A DNA stretch of 64,000 nt, taken from Cytospora piceicola (lineage: Eukaryota > Ascomycota > Sordariomycetes > Diaporthales > Cytosporaceae). The stretch's first letter is position 1. Every line of letters starts with the position of its first letter. This document shows positions 10,635 to 21,596 of this stretch, one piece after another. A model generated the notes under the pieces. It was not told where the DNA came from. It made no database searches and was given only the letters and a program-made list of their open reading frames with translations. The DNA lies in contig JALQBC010000056.1 of NCBI GenBank assembly GCA_023375675.1, positions 62,001 to 126,000 on the forward strand, given 5' to 3'. A program made the translations under genes and the position numbers.

Positions 10635-13600
10635 GATTCAAGTCCCTGGAGACTCCTGAGTCAATGGATCATGGTAAGTCCATATTCAACCGTGTTGCTG
10701 TGTTAGGGGGTGAGTTTGGGGCGACAACAAGGCATCGGTCGTGTGCACATGTGATGTGCTTCTCTGCCTCGGAAATGAAAGGATGTTGAAATAAAGTTCA
10801 AAATCACCGCATTGTGCATATCCGATGGGTGACCAGGTGGATTTTCTGTGTATATTTGCCAACCCTTCTCATGAACTTGTGGCTGGACCCCGCATTCTGC
10901 CTATGATACAATCTCGAGCGATAATTGCGAATTTGTCGCACTCCGATTCCGACAGGATGCGTTGGAAAGACGCCATATATATGAAGCAAATCAGGACCTC
11001 TCAAGACTCATAACGAAATTGGTCTTGGCCCTCACCTCTTACCATTCAACTATCCAGCGCTTCACACCCCTGTTGTCATCTGTCGTCAGCAATATATGAA
11101 GATTAGGCGCGAATTTACTCCCTCCAGAGCTTTTGTCAATGACTCTCTAATTAGCTTTATAAGTATTTCTTTCTGGACGTACATAGTCCATTTATCACTT
11201 CAGCAGGCACTTTTGAGCCAGACGTCTGACCCATGGAACCGAATTTAAACCAGTAACCATCTTACAACTGTATTTGGACATGAAGACATTTCCATTCCTT
11301 GACCGCAAGTCTTGCAAAATCAAATCAATAAATAAGGTTCAAATATGCTTGACGGTGGCTGACTCAGGGTGGCTCATCATAGCTCTTACTCCTGAATTCA
11401 CCTGAACCCTGCTGCAACCTACTTTCGATGTTTGGGGGGGGGGAGGGTTCCACCATATTGGTCGGTGCTCCTTGCTGAGCACAGATGCAAAGCTCAGGAC
11501 TGTGGAGAGTTAAAATCGCAGCAGACAGGTCAATGGCGGAGGGGGGACGGGACGAGAAGATAAACTAAAAATGGACCATGTCCGGAATCAACATAGACAC
11601 GACTTTCGGTAAGTTTGCAGCACTACCTGTGCGCCATATCCAGTACGCCCGGTGAAGGAGCAAACCAAGACAGACTTGACACGACGGCAAATCGACCCAA
11701 TCTGTGTCACACATCTTCTAAGGTCAGGTTTCACAGTTTCTGTGTTCAGAACGCCGTATACTACACATTCCACTTCTCTCAATAGATGCCAACCTAGCAT
11801 CGTGTACTATAAGGCAACGAATACGGTTTGGATTAATCTGTTGGCAAGCAAAGCCTGAGGGTCATTAGCCAGGGCCTCTAGGCAGCACTATACGGGTTAG
11901 TACACTCTAGGATCGATCAATTGATTGGGTACTCCAAAACAAAATGCGTAAATTTCGGTGCATATTGGCATGAGGATTGATAAGAGCCCAACAGCCGTTG
12001 CTGAGGGGTTTTACAAAGGCGAAGTCTCGGTCCGAACGTCCATATTCCAAAGGATAGTGCTAGGGTAAATGGTCTTGAAAGTCGAGGCCATACGTGTAAT
12101 CGTACGGGCCAGGATCGCTCTAGATTACAGCATATACTTCTTGTTGGGTACTTAAGTATCCAAGCAGCCTTATGCGTCCAAACGTATCAATCCGTCCGTA
12201 TCATTGGCCTCCTGGATCAAGTAACCGCTGGTGCTTATTAGCTGTTAGCATTACATATCCCGGGCACTTTTCCTTGTTGGAAGTGAACTTACCCGTCATG
12301 ATTGGGCTAATGATCATTCACGACAACATCGTGTCTACACCAGTTAGCTGCTCGGATAAATCGCTCCATAAGCCTTGACCTTGTGTACTGTCGGGTGCCG
12401 TATACAAAATGAAGAGACCCCAAACTCAAGTGGAGCAATTGTGCAGGGGTGAAAACCCTGTGGGTACATGCACAATGCGGTTACTACTATGTACACATGT
12501 TATGCTTAATAAATAGTGTAAAGATATTTTTGGCAAGTCGGCATCTCCTGTTGCGGCAGTGTTGCTATTGGCTCAAGATCCCAAGGAAAACCTGTCCTCA
12601 CAAAACCGCCCACAGTCCGTTGGACAGTGCAATATTGAACCTAGTATGCTAATTCTGGCGAACGATGTGAGTTCCAGGGCGAGCACATCGTTAGGTATTC
12701 GTTAGTGCCAGGTCGATCTCATGAAGTCTACGCAGGGAGATAAAACCGGTCACGCAAGGTATGCTGTACTTTGATGAGGGCTGTTGCTCAGCTCGTTAAT
12801 TGTATGTGAGATTTGTGTTATCACAATGAACACAGTAGGTAGATAGAGGACAAGACTGACGTCTGCACACGACCCCTTACCGAGATCAAAGAAGGCTTCA
12901 CGTCTTCTCCGTGAATTTTGAACGGCATTGCCTCGGTGCCTCGGTACGTACTGGGCTATGTAGGCAAAGTGGCTTTTGCAAAGTTACATGACATGGTAGG
13001 TTGGTAGGAAGGTTTCAGAGCTCGTATTCCCCGGCAGCCCGGCTGGACCCCAGTTTCTTTTTGTCAGAATCCCTTGCCTCCATTACTATGATTGGTGGCG
13101 TGCTTCAAACCTTAGAAATGATTTTCTCTCGCAGCTTGCTAGATCTACAATACCCTTGACCGGTTTCCTGTCGACCAAAGCAGTTTGGAAGCATTTCAAT
13201 CCTTGCCTTCGGAGGGACCTATATGTTATTGTGGGCCCTGCCGGGACTGCCGCTGTAACCCCATGCTACCAAGAACAATGGAAACATATCGGCGCAGTGG
13301 AGAAGTGTCACGCTTCGGCTCGGCAGTCGGAATATGCATATCCAACAAGGTTATTCTAGAAGGACATCGCAATCTCTTTGTAACAGCCTTCCCCTGCTTA
13401 GCTTGCTGCATGTAGAAACCACCGCCGGTTGCACTGCGCATCAGCGTATTTGACGCTATGTAAGCATTTGATCATCAAGTACTTCGAAACAAGTCGAATT
13501 ATTCATGATCTCACAGTACCCTCTGAATCAAGCCTCAGTGCCTGGCCAAGCTGCCAAGCATGTGCCAACGACAGTGCGGTGCCACCGCTTGGCCAGTCAG

Positions 13601-13956
13601 CCCAGTGTCGAGTACAGGCTGCACAGCCCCCATATCATTCTCGTAACAAATCAACGTTACAGTTTGGCCAGCGGTGGTTCCCACTGATCGCCGCAGCTGA
13701 GCAGGCTGTGATGTCAATACGGACCACCAAGCTCGCCTCAGGGGCTGCTCGCTCAGGGGCAAAGAGCCCTGCAACCACGTGGTTATACGAGGCCGAACTG
13801 GCATTACCGAAATATATAAGAGAGCAGGTCTAGTCTCGTTGTGCTATAGATCACGAAAACATCCTCACCAACACATCATTCAACACACACACAGAACTCA
13901 ATCATCCCTCAACAATCTATCCAACCATCCAGCCATATCAACTCCCAACAATCACC
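10635..13956. other. Gene-poor 3.3 kb spacer
   Basis: I find no convincing gene on either strand: open frames are under 135 codons, overlap one another, and have no motif or intron pattern. A G10 run lies at 11434-11443. The right end is the promoter of the PhiA-like gene, with a TATA element at 13813-13820. A decayed mobile element cannot be excluded, but no terminal repeats were spotted. Confidence 0.45.
13813..13820 (+). promoter_or_regulatory. TATA box of the PhiA-like gene
   Basis: TATATAAG, 137 bases upstream of the PhiA-like ATG, followed by a CA-rich, G-poor leader typical of highly expressed fungal genes. Confidence 0.6.
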
Positions 13957-14553
13957 ATGAAGTTCCAAATCCTCGCCGCCGCATTCGCTGCCTCAGCCGC
14001 CGCAGCCCCGTCCCTTCGGACGCGTCAAACCAACAGCACCATCGGAGACAACCAGCCTTTTGGCCTGGTCGCCATTCGCTCCGGCTCCCCCATCCAATAC
14101 ACCTCTTTCTCTGCCTCCCAAAACAACCTCTTCGTCGACTTGCCCGCGCAAAATGCTACTTGCACCTCTGATGGCGTCGACTTTGCCACATTCTACCTCT
14201 CCGGCGGCGCTCTGTACCTGTTGACGCCTGACGACATTACCCAGGAGCTCTACACTGATCTGTCTGGCATGGGCCAGGGCGTTCTGCAATATGCCACCAC
14301 GCCTGGCGGATCCCAGCCTGGCCGGAACAGCCAGACAGTGGGATGGCAGATCGACGAGACGGGCGACCTGAACTTCGATGGCTCGAGTCTCCTCGCATGT
14401 CCCGGCTTTACTGATGGAGCTTGGTCTGTCTGGGTTTCTGCCGGTATTGACAGCCCTGCTGGCAACACAGGCTGCCTGAGTATTGCTGCGAGGGCTATTG
14501 CTAGCGATGCGCCTGATGCCTGCACTTACACGTACACTCCGGTCACGGCTTAG
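13957..14553 (+). CDS. phiA: Secreted cell wall protein, PhiA family
   Basis: Single-exon gene for a 198 aa secreted protein. Residues 1-17 form a classic signal peptide (MKFQILAAAFAASAAAA, cleavage before PSLRTR). The mature part matches the PhiA family known from Aspergillus as a phialide and conidium wall protein: an N-terminal VAIRSGSPIQY segment, SGMGQGVLQY near the middle, then GWQIDETGDLNFDG and a C-terminal ACPGF...WSVWVSAG block. Four cysteines and an NST and an NAT glycosylation site are visible. The ATG context is ideal (ATCACCATGA), with a TATA box and a long CA-rich leader. Role in wall assembly or sporulation is taken from the family. Confidence 0.88.
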   Translation: MKFQILAAAFAASAAAAPSLRTRQTNSTIGDNQPFGLVAIRSGSPIQYTSFSASQNNLFVDLPAQNATCTSDGVDFATFYLSGGALYLLTPDDITQELYTDLSGMGQGVLQYATTPGGSQPGRNSQTVGWQIDETGDLNFDGSSLLACPGFTDGAWSVWVSAGIDSPAGNTGCLSIAARAIASDAPDACTYTYTPVTA

Positions 14554-15020
14554 ATGAGATAGTACTTGGATCGTGTCGGGATGTTACTGCATTCAAAGTC
14601 CTTCGTGTACATACAGGGTCAATTGCCCAGGTGGAGCTGGAGCCGTTGAGCTCAGCTAAATTTCTATGATCAAGGGTTGCAACAAAGTTCTTCGAGTTGA
14701 ATAGAATGAATACCATTTTTGCAACCATGAATAGAGGAAATAAACGGACGTTGAAAGGTTCTCGAAGATTCCATTCGGTGTCCTGTTGATATGCAGAATC
14801 GCCAAAAGATTCGACGCTGTTCGGTGTTCGGTTATTGTCCGAAATTACCAACTGTTGGCACCTGGGTGGGAGGAGTCAAAAAGTGGTGCCGGTCAAAATT
14901 CAATCATTACTCCAGTAGAGACCGCAACATAGATAAATCAAGGAAGAATTCGCTCCCGAAACGTCGGAAGGATACTTTTGAGAAATAAGTACCATTAATC
15001 TACAACGCTCTTTTACCGAT
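14554..15020. other. Spacer between phiA-like and methyltransferase genes
   Basis: 467 bases holding the phiA-like 3' flank and the promoter of the methyltransferase gene. The open frames present show no motif. No clear TATA or repeat was seen. Confidence 0.5.
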
Positions 15021-15641
15021 ATGCCCGCCGACTTCGAGAAGCAAGAATATTGGCACACGCGCTTCGGTGCCGAGAATCACTTTGAATGGCTTTGCAACTC
15101 GGAGGAGTTCTTGACCATCCTCAAAAACGATGAGGACTTTGCGAGACTGGAACCATCTTCACCAACCCTCCAGATAGGGTTCGGGACCAGCGACTTAGCC
15201 AACTGGTTGCGCAAGCATGGTTGTCTAAACGTGCTCAACATCGACTTTGAGCCAACGGCCATCGACCGCGGGAAGGAACTCGAGATCTCAGAGTTTGGCG
15301 ACGTCCGCATGAGATATGCCGTGGCTGATGCAACACAACTTGATTTGCCACAAAAGTTTCATTTTGTGCTTGACAAGTCAACGGTAGATTGCATCTCTTG
15401 TGGCGGAGAAGAGGCTTTGCTGCGCATGTGTCAAGGGGTAAAGAGGCACCTCGCTCATGGAGGGTTCTGGATATCTATGAGTTATTCGAAATGGCGTTTT
15501 GATGTCGATGACTTGCCCTTCAACTGTCAAGAGATCGCGAGGATACCGACAAGGAAGTTGAAGGAGACGGATCCGGACATTTTCCATCATTGTTACAAGC
15601 TGACACCCAAGAATGAAGGTGAAGTCAGGGACCAAAACTGA
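15021..15641 (+). CDS. Class I SAM methyltransferase, METTL13/EEF1AKMT4-like
   Basis: Single-exon gene for a 206 aa protein. It begins with the family-typical EKQEYWHTRFG, has a glycine-rich SAM motif I (LQIGFGTSDLANWL, residues 50-63), an acidic motif II at the end of the next strand (NIDFEP), a motif with Ala-Asp-Ala-Thr (VADATQLDL), and FVLDKSTVDCI, which matches the DKGTLDA motif of the METTL12/METTL13/EEF1AKMT4 group. Known relatives methylate lysines of eEF1A or mitochondrial enzymes; the substrate here is inferred and unproven. The protein is shorter than two-domain METTL13 but normal for single-domain members. No signal or membrane segment. Confidence 0.8.
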   Translation: MPADFEKQEYWHTRFGAENHFEWLCNSEEFLTILKNDEDFARLEPSSPTLQIGFGTSDLANWLRKHGCLNVLNIDFEPTAIDRGKELEISEFGDVRMRYAVADATQLDLPQKFHFVLDKSTVDCISCGGEEALLRMCQGVKRHLAHGGFWISMSYSKWRFDVDDLPFNCQEIARIPTRKLKETDPDIFHHCYKLTPKNEGEVRDQN

Positions 15642-15862
15642 ACAGTTTGGCCATTTTCAGCTGCGAACGAGAACCAGTCTAGTGTTGGGATGGAATATAT
15701 GGACAACAATGTGAGATATATATTTCTAGGGTCAATGTCCTTGATCTGTCTATAATTAAGCGATGGTTACTTCGTCCAATAGACCGAGCGGTATATAGGC
15801 CGTGTTATAGGATAATGTGAAGGGCTGTGGATAACCAGGCTGAACTAACTAGGACTGGTTCT

Positions 15863-16921
15863 ATGCGATCTTCAAGTCACCACATTGCTCGAGCGCCTGG
15901 TGGTAACCGTCCATCTTCCTGGGTGGGGCTTTCTAGAAGGCTCTGGGAACACATACCCTATGCAAGTCCTCGATGAGCGGTGTGTCAACGAAATGGAAGC
16001 TCTAAATATCACACTGCCCGTGCTTGCTGATCTCAAGCACTATCTTCGCATGTGTCCGAGCATGATCTGTGAGAAGGAGTAGTCATCCGTCTTGCCAGAC
16101 ATGTCGTTGTGGTTGTACAAGCGGATGAGGCCCGTGGATGTAACGCCGTCCTGGCTCCAGCCACTGCGACCTGCTCTCTCGTGATCTGCTGCCCTCGAGA
16201 TGGGGACCAGCTCTAAGTTGTATTACGGAAGTTGAAGCTTGTATGCGGCAATTTTTGCCACACTTGTGTCATCGACATAGATAATCCCAGGGACAGTAAG
16301 GGAAGTCTCGGTGATATTAGTAGCGACTATGCAACGGCGCTTGTCGGTTGTGTTCGGGGGTCGGAGACCTATTTACTGTAATGTGGTAGCGAGATTTGAA
16401 TAGAGGACGACTGTTTCAACTTGAAGTTTCTCGTGACAGATACGGATTCGTTCCTCACCTGGCATGACGACAAGCATGTCCCCACGTGGCTTAGACAAAT
16501 GAATCCGACTGACAGCTCGGACAGCATTATCGACGAAGTCGAAGAATTTGCAGGAGGTGTAAAATATTTTAAACCCCGCCCGAACCGTGATACGGGAATC
16601 CGCAGTAAAGCAACCATTTCGGGACCACGAAAGAGTTCCCGGGACTTGGCGGCGTTCAATATCGCCGACATGATGATGATCTTCATGTTGTCGCGCTTCT
16701 CAACGAGCCCGCGGGCAGCTGGAGGAATCCCAGAAGCTTATCCATATCACCGTGCATTCATGTGCTTCATCAATTATGGCAGTGTTGATACCTTTCAACG
16801 AGGGATTATGCATCAAACTCTGGGCGAGGAAGCCATCCGTGCAATACGTGAAGAGAGTCCGCTGGGGATCGAACATTTGTTCAATGTTCGCCACGAACGC
16901 GGTAACCGACCACGTTGCCAC
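15863..16921 (-). pseudogene. Decayed DEAH-box RNA helicase
   Basis: Reading the minus strand, helicase motifs appear in the proper order but with stops and frame changes. They are GNVVGYRVRGE (16921-16889), TDGFLAQ...IIDEAHE (about 16830-16755), KIIIMSAIL for motif III (about 16685-16660), GDMLVVMPGEERI in place of the usual FLTGQEEI, LVPISRAAADHERAGRSGW in place of QRAGRAGR, and a C-terminal SFHFVDTPLIEDLH. An in-frame TAA follows TTLQ (near 16375) and another follows KLQLP (near 16230). Motif Ia and the P-loop are missing or unrecognisable upstream. Several changes (Thr to Ile in SAT, Ala to Thr in TNIAETSLT, Arg to Trp in RAGR, Gln codons to TAA) are C-to-T or G-to-A transitions, as expected from repeat-induced point mutation. 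Confidence 0.8.
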
Positions 16922-17379
16922 ACTGAATATACCTGGCCTAAGAAAACGCCTTCCTCTACCACAATCAACAATTACTGATGCTCTCGTCTGAGTCAGAAAC
17001 AGAGAGTTCTTTGTGGCAGCACAAGTCGTGGAGACGTTGAAAGTACTTGGTAGAGAAAATAGCTCTTGGGATGGGCCTCCTGGCTTTGGCCTGCGTTCAA
17101 CAGTTTACCTGCTCGCTCCAACACCGTTCTCTACATCAACAAACCTCTTCCAAGTTTCAAAACCACCATGCTACCAAAAGTCATAAAGTCAGAAAACACA
17201 CTTTTCTTCTATCCACACCGCAAATCAAGAATCTTTCAGGTCACCCAAGGAACATTTCAGCGAGGCATAAGATATTATCTACCTTGACATGGCAAAAGCC
17301 ACTGGAAGCATATGACTAATTAGTCTTCACCATACACACTATCACGATGCTGTGAGACTTCCGATAATCTTGGCTCAGG
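16922..17379. other. Spacer between two gene relics
   Basis: 458 bases. On the minus strand it should hold the N-terminal part of the helicase relic, but I cannot recognise a P-loop. The plus-strand open frame 17047-17319 has no motif. Probably decayed sequence. Confidence 0.4.
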
Positions 17380-19245
17380 CGTTTCGTGCGCTAAAAGAAC
17401 GCCGGTGTACCGAATACGCCGAGAAGACCAAGACTACGGCAGAGGAGCTCGAGACCGAAAAGTCTGTGATATGAAAACGCAAGGCTATGATCGAAGGAAT
17501 CAAGAGGGGGGCCGAATAATACGGAAGAGTGCGTGAGTAGTAGCTTCGATTGAGCGCCGAGAAGAACTTCCTTGAGAGCATGGGACGAGTTGGCGAAGGG
17601 ATATGATAATTATGAGAGTACTGAAAATGGCGTAACAGCTAGAGCAAAGATTCGTGAAGAAAAACAGAAAGGATACGATTCTTCGGTACACAAGTTTAAG
17701 AAGATAGAAGAACGGAGACGAAATCTCGAGAATACCTATAATTAAGGCCTGCTAGGGCAGCTTGGATAATATGAGTAGGGCGGTAGCTACAGCCAAACCA
17801 GAGTTTGCGAATTGGAAGGCCGAGTTCTTCGTCAAAGATATTCGCAGTCTCATCTACCCGATCAACTTCACCGATATTCCAGTACCTGTCAGAAAGGGCG
17901 GCGATATTTGCGTTATAGTAACCACCATAGTCGAACTAGATAGTCCCGGCATTTCGAGGGGTAGACGTGTCGATCTAATTCATAAGCGCATAAATGCGCG
18001 CATCGAGGACCTCAAAATATTAGACTCGCACATGCAACAAGCGAAGTGGTCGCAGCCGAGCGAGGAGCTTATCATTATATTCCAGACGAAGACATCTGCC
18101 ACGCTCTTCAATCCAAGACAAATCGACAGGCAAAAGAATCTCGTTATCGCCTGGTACAACACTGGGCAGCCTTTCCGAGAGCTAACTTCTTTCTTACCGT
18201 CGGCCGAGCTGGTAAAGGTTTGCGGCAATCAGCACGGAAAGAAATACCCGAACACATGATCGGTTCGCTTGTAAAGATGGTCACCGATGGTACGAACAAG
18301 ACTGATACTCAGTAAAACCAGCTGGAAAAGCCTCTGGTTCATTTCCTTCGGTAATTGATAACTCGGGGGGGGGGGGGGCGCAGGTCTTCTGAAAGTACGC
18401 CGACGCCAACGGGACGGGTCCGGATCCTGTATAAAGCCAGGAATCAACATACAGTCATTCTTGAGCGACCTTACGGAAATTAGAAATGGTTGGGGTCTCT
18501 CAGGCAGTTTCAATGAAGACATCGAGTACCCAATGTCTGTGAGCAGGGAGTTCCAGTGGCTGGTATCAGCCTTTACCAGCCGCTTAGATACGGCCGACAT
18601 TGAGGCTTTGACTTTGAAGGATACGAAAGGAGGAACTTTCAGGGTTCCAAACACCCATCAAAACTTCAACAGGCTCATGAATGTAGCCGTGGGCAAGGGG
18701 ACCAGATGCTCGAGGAAGACTTTGTCGTCGATTGGACCACGACACTATGAAGACAGGCCTCCAAATTTCTACACCGAAGCACTTGAAAGCCACACGTCAG
18801 GCACTGATCCTTTGCCAAACGAGTGGAAACAGTATGGAATTCAAGATTACGAGCGAAAATAGCTGTGTGTTTCGTATACAAGGTTCTGGCTGGGCTGTCG
18901 CAGTTGCCAGCAGAGATACCAAGTCGTCTACGCCACCCTCCGTCCACTTCAACATGCTCAACTTGGTTCAGATCCTCAACCACCCCAAGGGCACAAGGAA
19001 GCGCGGATTATATATCATAGGTCTTTGACCTTGAGACGGGAGGGGTCGATTTCTCAGATATCGCTACAGAATCGGTGAAGAAGCAGGAGACCGCCTTGAA
19101 TGCGTTGTGTCATACAACGACCATTCTCGAGCGAGGAAATGCCTGGATTACTAACATCGACAAGTACGAGGTGAAAAAAGTGCGACACAATATCCTCGGA
19201 TGGTTCTTCGCGGCGGCATGGATTCGTGCCCGCCAAGGCGAATAG
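17380..19245 (+). pseudogene. Frameshifted relic of an unrecognised coiled-coil protein gene
   Basis: Protein-like segments follow one another on the plus strand but in changing frames. A charged, Lys/Glu-rich heptad-like piece lies at 17380-17510 (TTAEELETEKSVI, then a TGA). A long open piece lies at 17762-18240 (FANWKAEFFVKDIRSLIYPI). A +1 frame continues at 18240-18315 (EIPEHMIGSLVKMVTDGTNK). Another piece runs 18440-18700 (PMSVSREFQWLVSAFTSRLD), then 18800-18970 (FRIQGSGWAVAVASRD), and finally 19021-19245, ending in NILGWFFAAAWIRARQGE and a TAG. A G14 run sits between two of them (18365-18378). The pieces read as parts of one protein, about 550-600 residues, broken by several indels and stops. 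Introns alone do not explain the breaks. I do not recognise the family. Confidence 0.55.
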
Positions 19246-20661
19246 ATATGCTCAGGACCCCGATTATGACTTTGCTATCAATAATTAATGCATAGACTGA
19301 ATGGGATCTAGCCTTAAAAGTATCCTCTGCTTCGGCACACAAAACTCAACTGTTTAGCCTGTAATTATGCAGGCTATATTCGTTTGCGTAACGCACATCC
19401 GGATCAATGGTTGGGGCACTGGGCAGTGATTATGAAGAGTAAGCGGATTGACAATCACTCAAAAAGCACCCGTACTTCGGCATATCAAACCCACTAGCTT
19501 ATCCACCATACAAGATATCATGGATTTGGCAATGGAGGGTTCAATGTTGGGGCAGTGTGCATGTGAGTGTCAGGATTGGACGGATCGGTTACCCTAGGGT
19601 ACTCTTACTGTGACAATTACTTGAGACATCCAGCAGTTTTGGAAACTCCTGGAATATTTCTTTCATCACCATAGCCAATAAAAGTCTTGATTGGAGCCAA
19701 TTTCAGAGCTGCCGCCATAAAAATTTAGGGCACGTGGGCATCCATTCACAGGTGACTGTTACCAACTGTCCACGCAGCGTACATAGTGAGGTCAATTGGT
19801 TGGTGCCTGTGCATGATGATTATAACGGGCCATTTCACGTTCGAGTGATGCCAATGACGCAAAGGATGACCTACCAGTTATATATAGATCGGCGCCAGGT
19901 GGTACATTATATTGATGCCTCGTAGACGTGCGACCTTGGGGGGGGGGGGGTAACGGTGATCCTTACCTCGAAGCCTCGTGAACCGTAAGTAGTGAAGATA
20001 GGTAGAAGATAGCAAGTAATCATCGTAATACCTCCGAGTATTACACAATACCTACCTAGGTACTCCAAAGAACATGAAATCCAAATCTCATATAGCGTAA
20101 GCCACGTGGGCAGGAACAGGCGTACATAGAGGGAAGGAATCATACACAGAGGCGAACGATTGCAAGGAGGTTCGGAAGCTCAAAGGAGGTCTTGAGGAGG
20201 AGTGGCAGTTCCTTCTGGTTTGGAGGCAGATTACTGTGACGACTAACACAGCGAGCACTGGGAGAAGGGATATCGATCACGTATTCCCAAGAAGAACAGA
20301 CATTTGAGACAGCTGAGATGCCCACTGCCACTCGGCATCCCAGGTGCCTACTACCTATACCCTCATGGACTCAATTCCCATATTCACAAAAATCAAAGAA
20401 ACCCCGGCTTTGACCCACACGTGGGGGTTCACAAGGACTTGGAGAGCAAAGAAGAACCCATTCTCACGTCTCAATGTTGACCGGAGGCGAGACATCTCAA
20501 AACCATCCTAAAACGACAATAAAGGCGACAGCTAAACGAGAGTATGTATAAGACACGATAATGTGCTGGTTCCGTATACAGAAAACGAGCCTTGCACCCA
20601 ACTCGCCACCTCATCATTGTACACCGAGAACCAATCATTAAAATTACCTGCGATAACGAAA
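19246..20661. other. Spacer with G13 run
   Basis: 1.4 kb with no supported gene. It contains a G13 run at 19938-19950 and one copy of the TACCTACCTAGGTA element near 20051-20064. The right end is the presumed promoter of the small cysteine-rich protein gene; the frame of that gene is open to 20563, but the extra 33 residues look like leader. Confidence 0.45.
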
Positions 20662-20910
20662 ATGAACATCATAAAAGCCACCGTGATCCTCCTCTGTCTC
20701 GCTGAGAACACACGTCTCCAGGCCTGCCAAAGACGATGCGAGCAGCTTAAACGCAGCATGTGTCAATCGAATGGTGGACACCAAGCTCCATTTACCATGT
20801 GCAACAAGCAGGGCGAGATAATGAGGTCTTCAATCACTGCTTGCTATGATCACTGTGAGAACGTTGGCAAGCCCGGGAAAAGGGGTGGGAAGGTCGGCGG
20901 TCTGCCTTGA
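20662..20910 (+). CDS. Candidate small cysteine-rich secreted protein
   Basis: An 82 aa reading frame. Residues 1-21 look like a short signal peptide (MNIIKATVILLCLA core, cleavage near Gln20-Ala21). The mature part has six cysteines: C22-X3-C26-X7-C34-X12-C47-X13-C61-X3-C65, followed by a Gly/Lys-rich tail. Two CX3C pairs framing a helix-rich middle recall alpha-hairpinin-like disulphide scaffolds, and many fungal small secreted proteins share this size. An upstream ATG at 20563 would bury the signal, so ATG 20662 (GAAAATGA) is preferred. No family is recognised; it could be a fortuitous frame. Function, if real, is unknown. Confidence 0.45.
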   Translation: MNIIKATVILLCLAENTRLQACQRRCEQLKRSMCQSNGGHQAPFTMCNKQGEIMRSSITACYDHCENVGKPGKRGGKVGGLP

Positions 20911-21596
20911 GGCCTCTGAGAGAAGACAGCACTTGAGGGCAGGAGGAACGAGGGCAAGACTTTCCACCTGGGCAACCCTTGTCTTCAATGCTGCGTTTAG
21001 CCGAGAGAGAAGGGCCCAGGTCTGGTTGGCTTTTCCCCCTATCATCGCTTCCTAAACATTTCACCAGTAACGGAGCATAGGGTAGCAGCATAGGGGCAAA
21101 AGAGGGTATTAACGGTCTGAGGTTGTTGGCGGAAACCCTTTCGCTCTCAGGAAGGACCCAAATCTCTGGCAGAGGCTTCAGTTCATGGGGACGTGGCGTG
21201 AATCAAGTAAATGAAGACAAAAGAGTGGCCACCAACGTTTTTCAGGCATGGTGTCTGGCACAAAATCAAAGTCCTTAGAAAATTGCTCATCATCATCAGT
21301 AAAATGCCGCATGATATTTAAGTTCACGGTGGATTCAGGCAGTAGTACTCCATACTCAAAACTGCCACTGTCAAGGATATGTACGCCTTGAAACTTGATA
21401 AGACAATGCTACGCCAACCATGCTGCATCTTTGCTATTCCACCTCCCTTTCCTTACCGTTGCATCGCAAATGCCGAATGCCCGCTCGCATACTGTACATA
21501 TTAGTGGTACAAATGAACTCCATAATGAGGGAGATGGCCCCAAAAAGAAAAACAGACGGCCTTCCAAGATCTCCTCATTTGGTCTGCCCTGGTTGC
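20911..21596. other. Convergent spacer upstream of CDC7 stop
   Basis: 686 bases between the small secreted protein frame and the 3' end of the minus-strand CDC7 gene. No gene or clear repeat seen. Confidence 0.5.
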
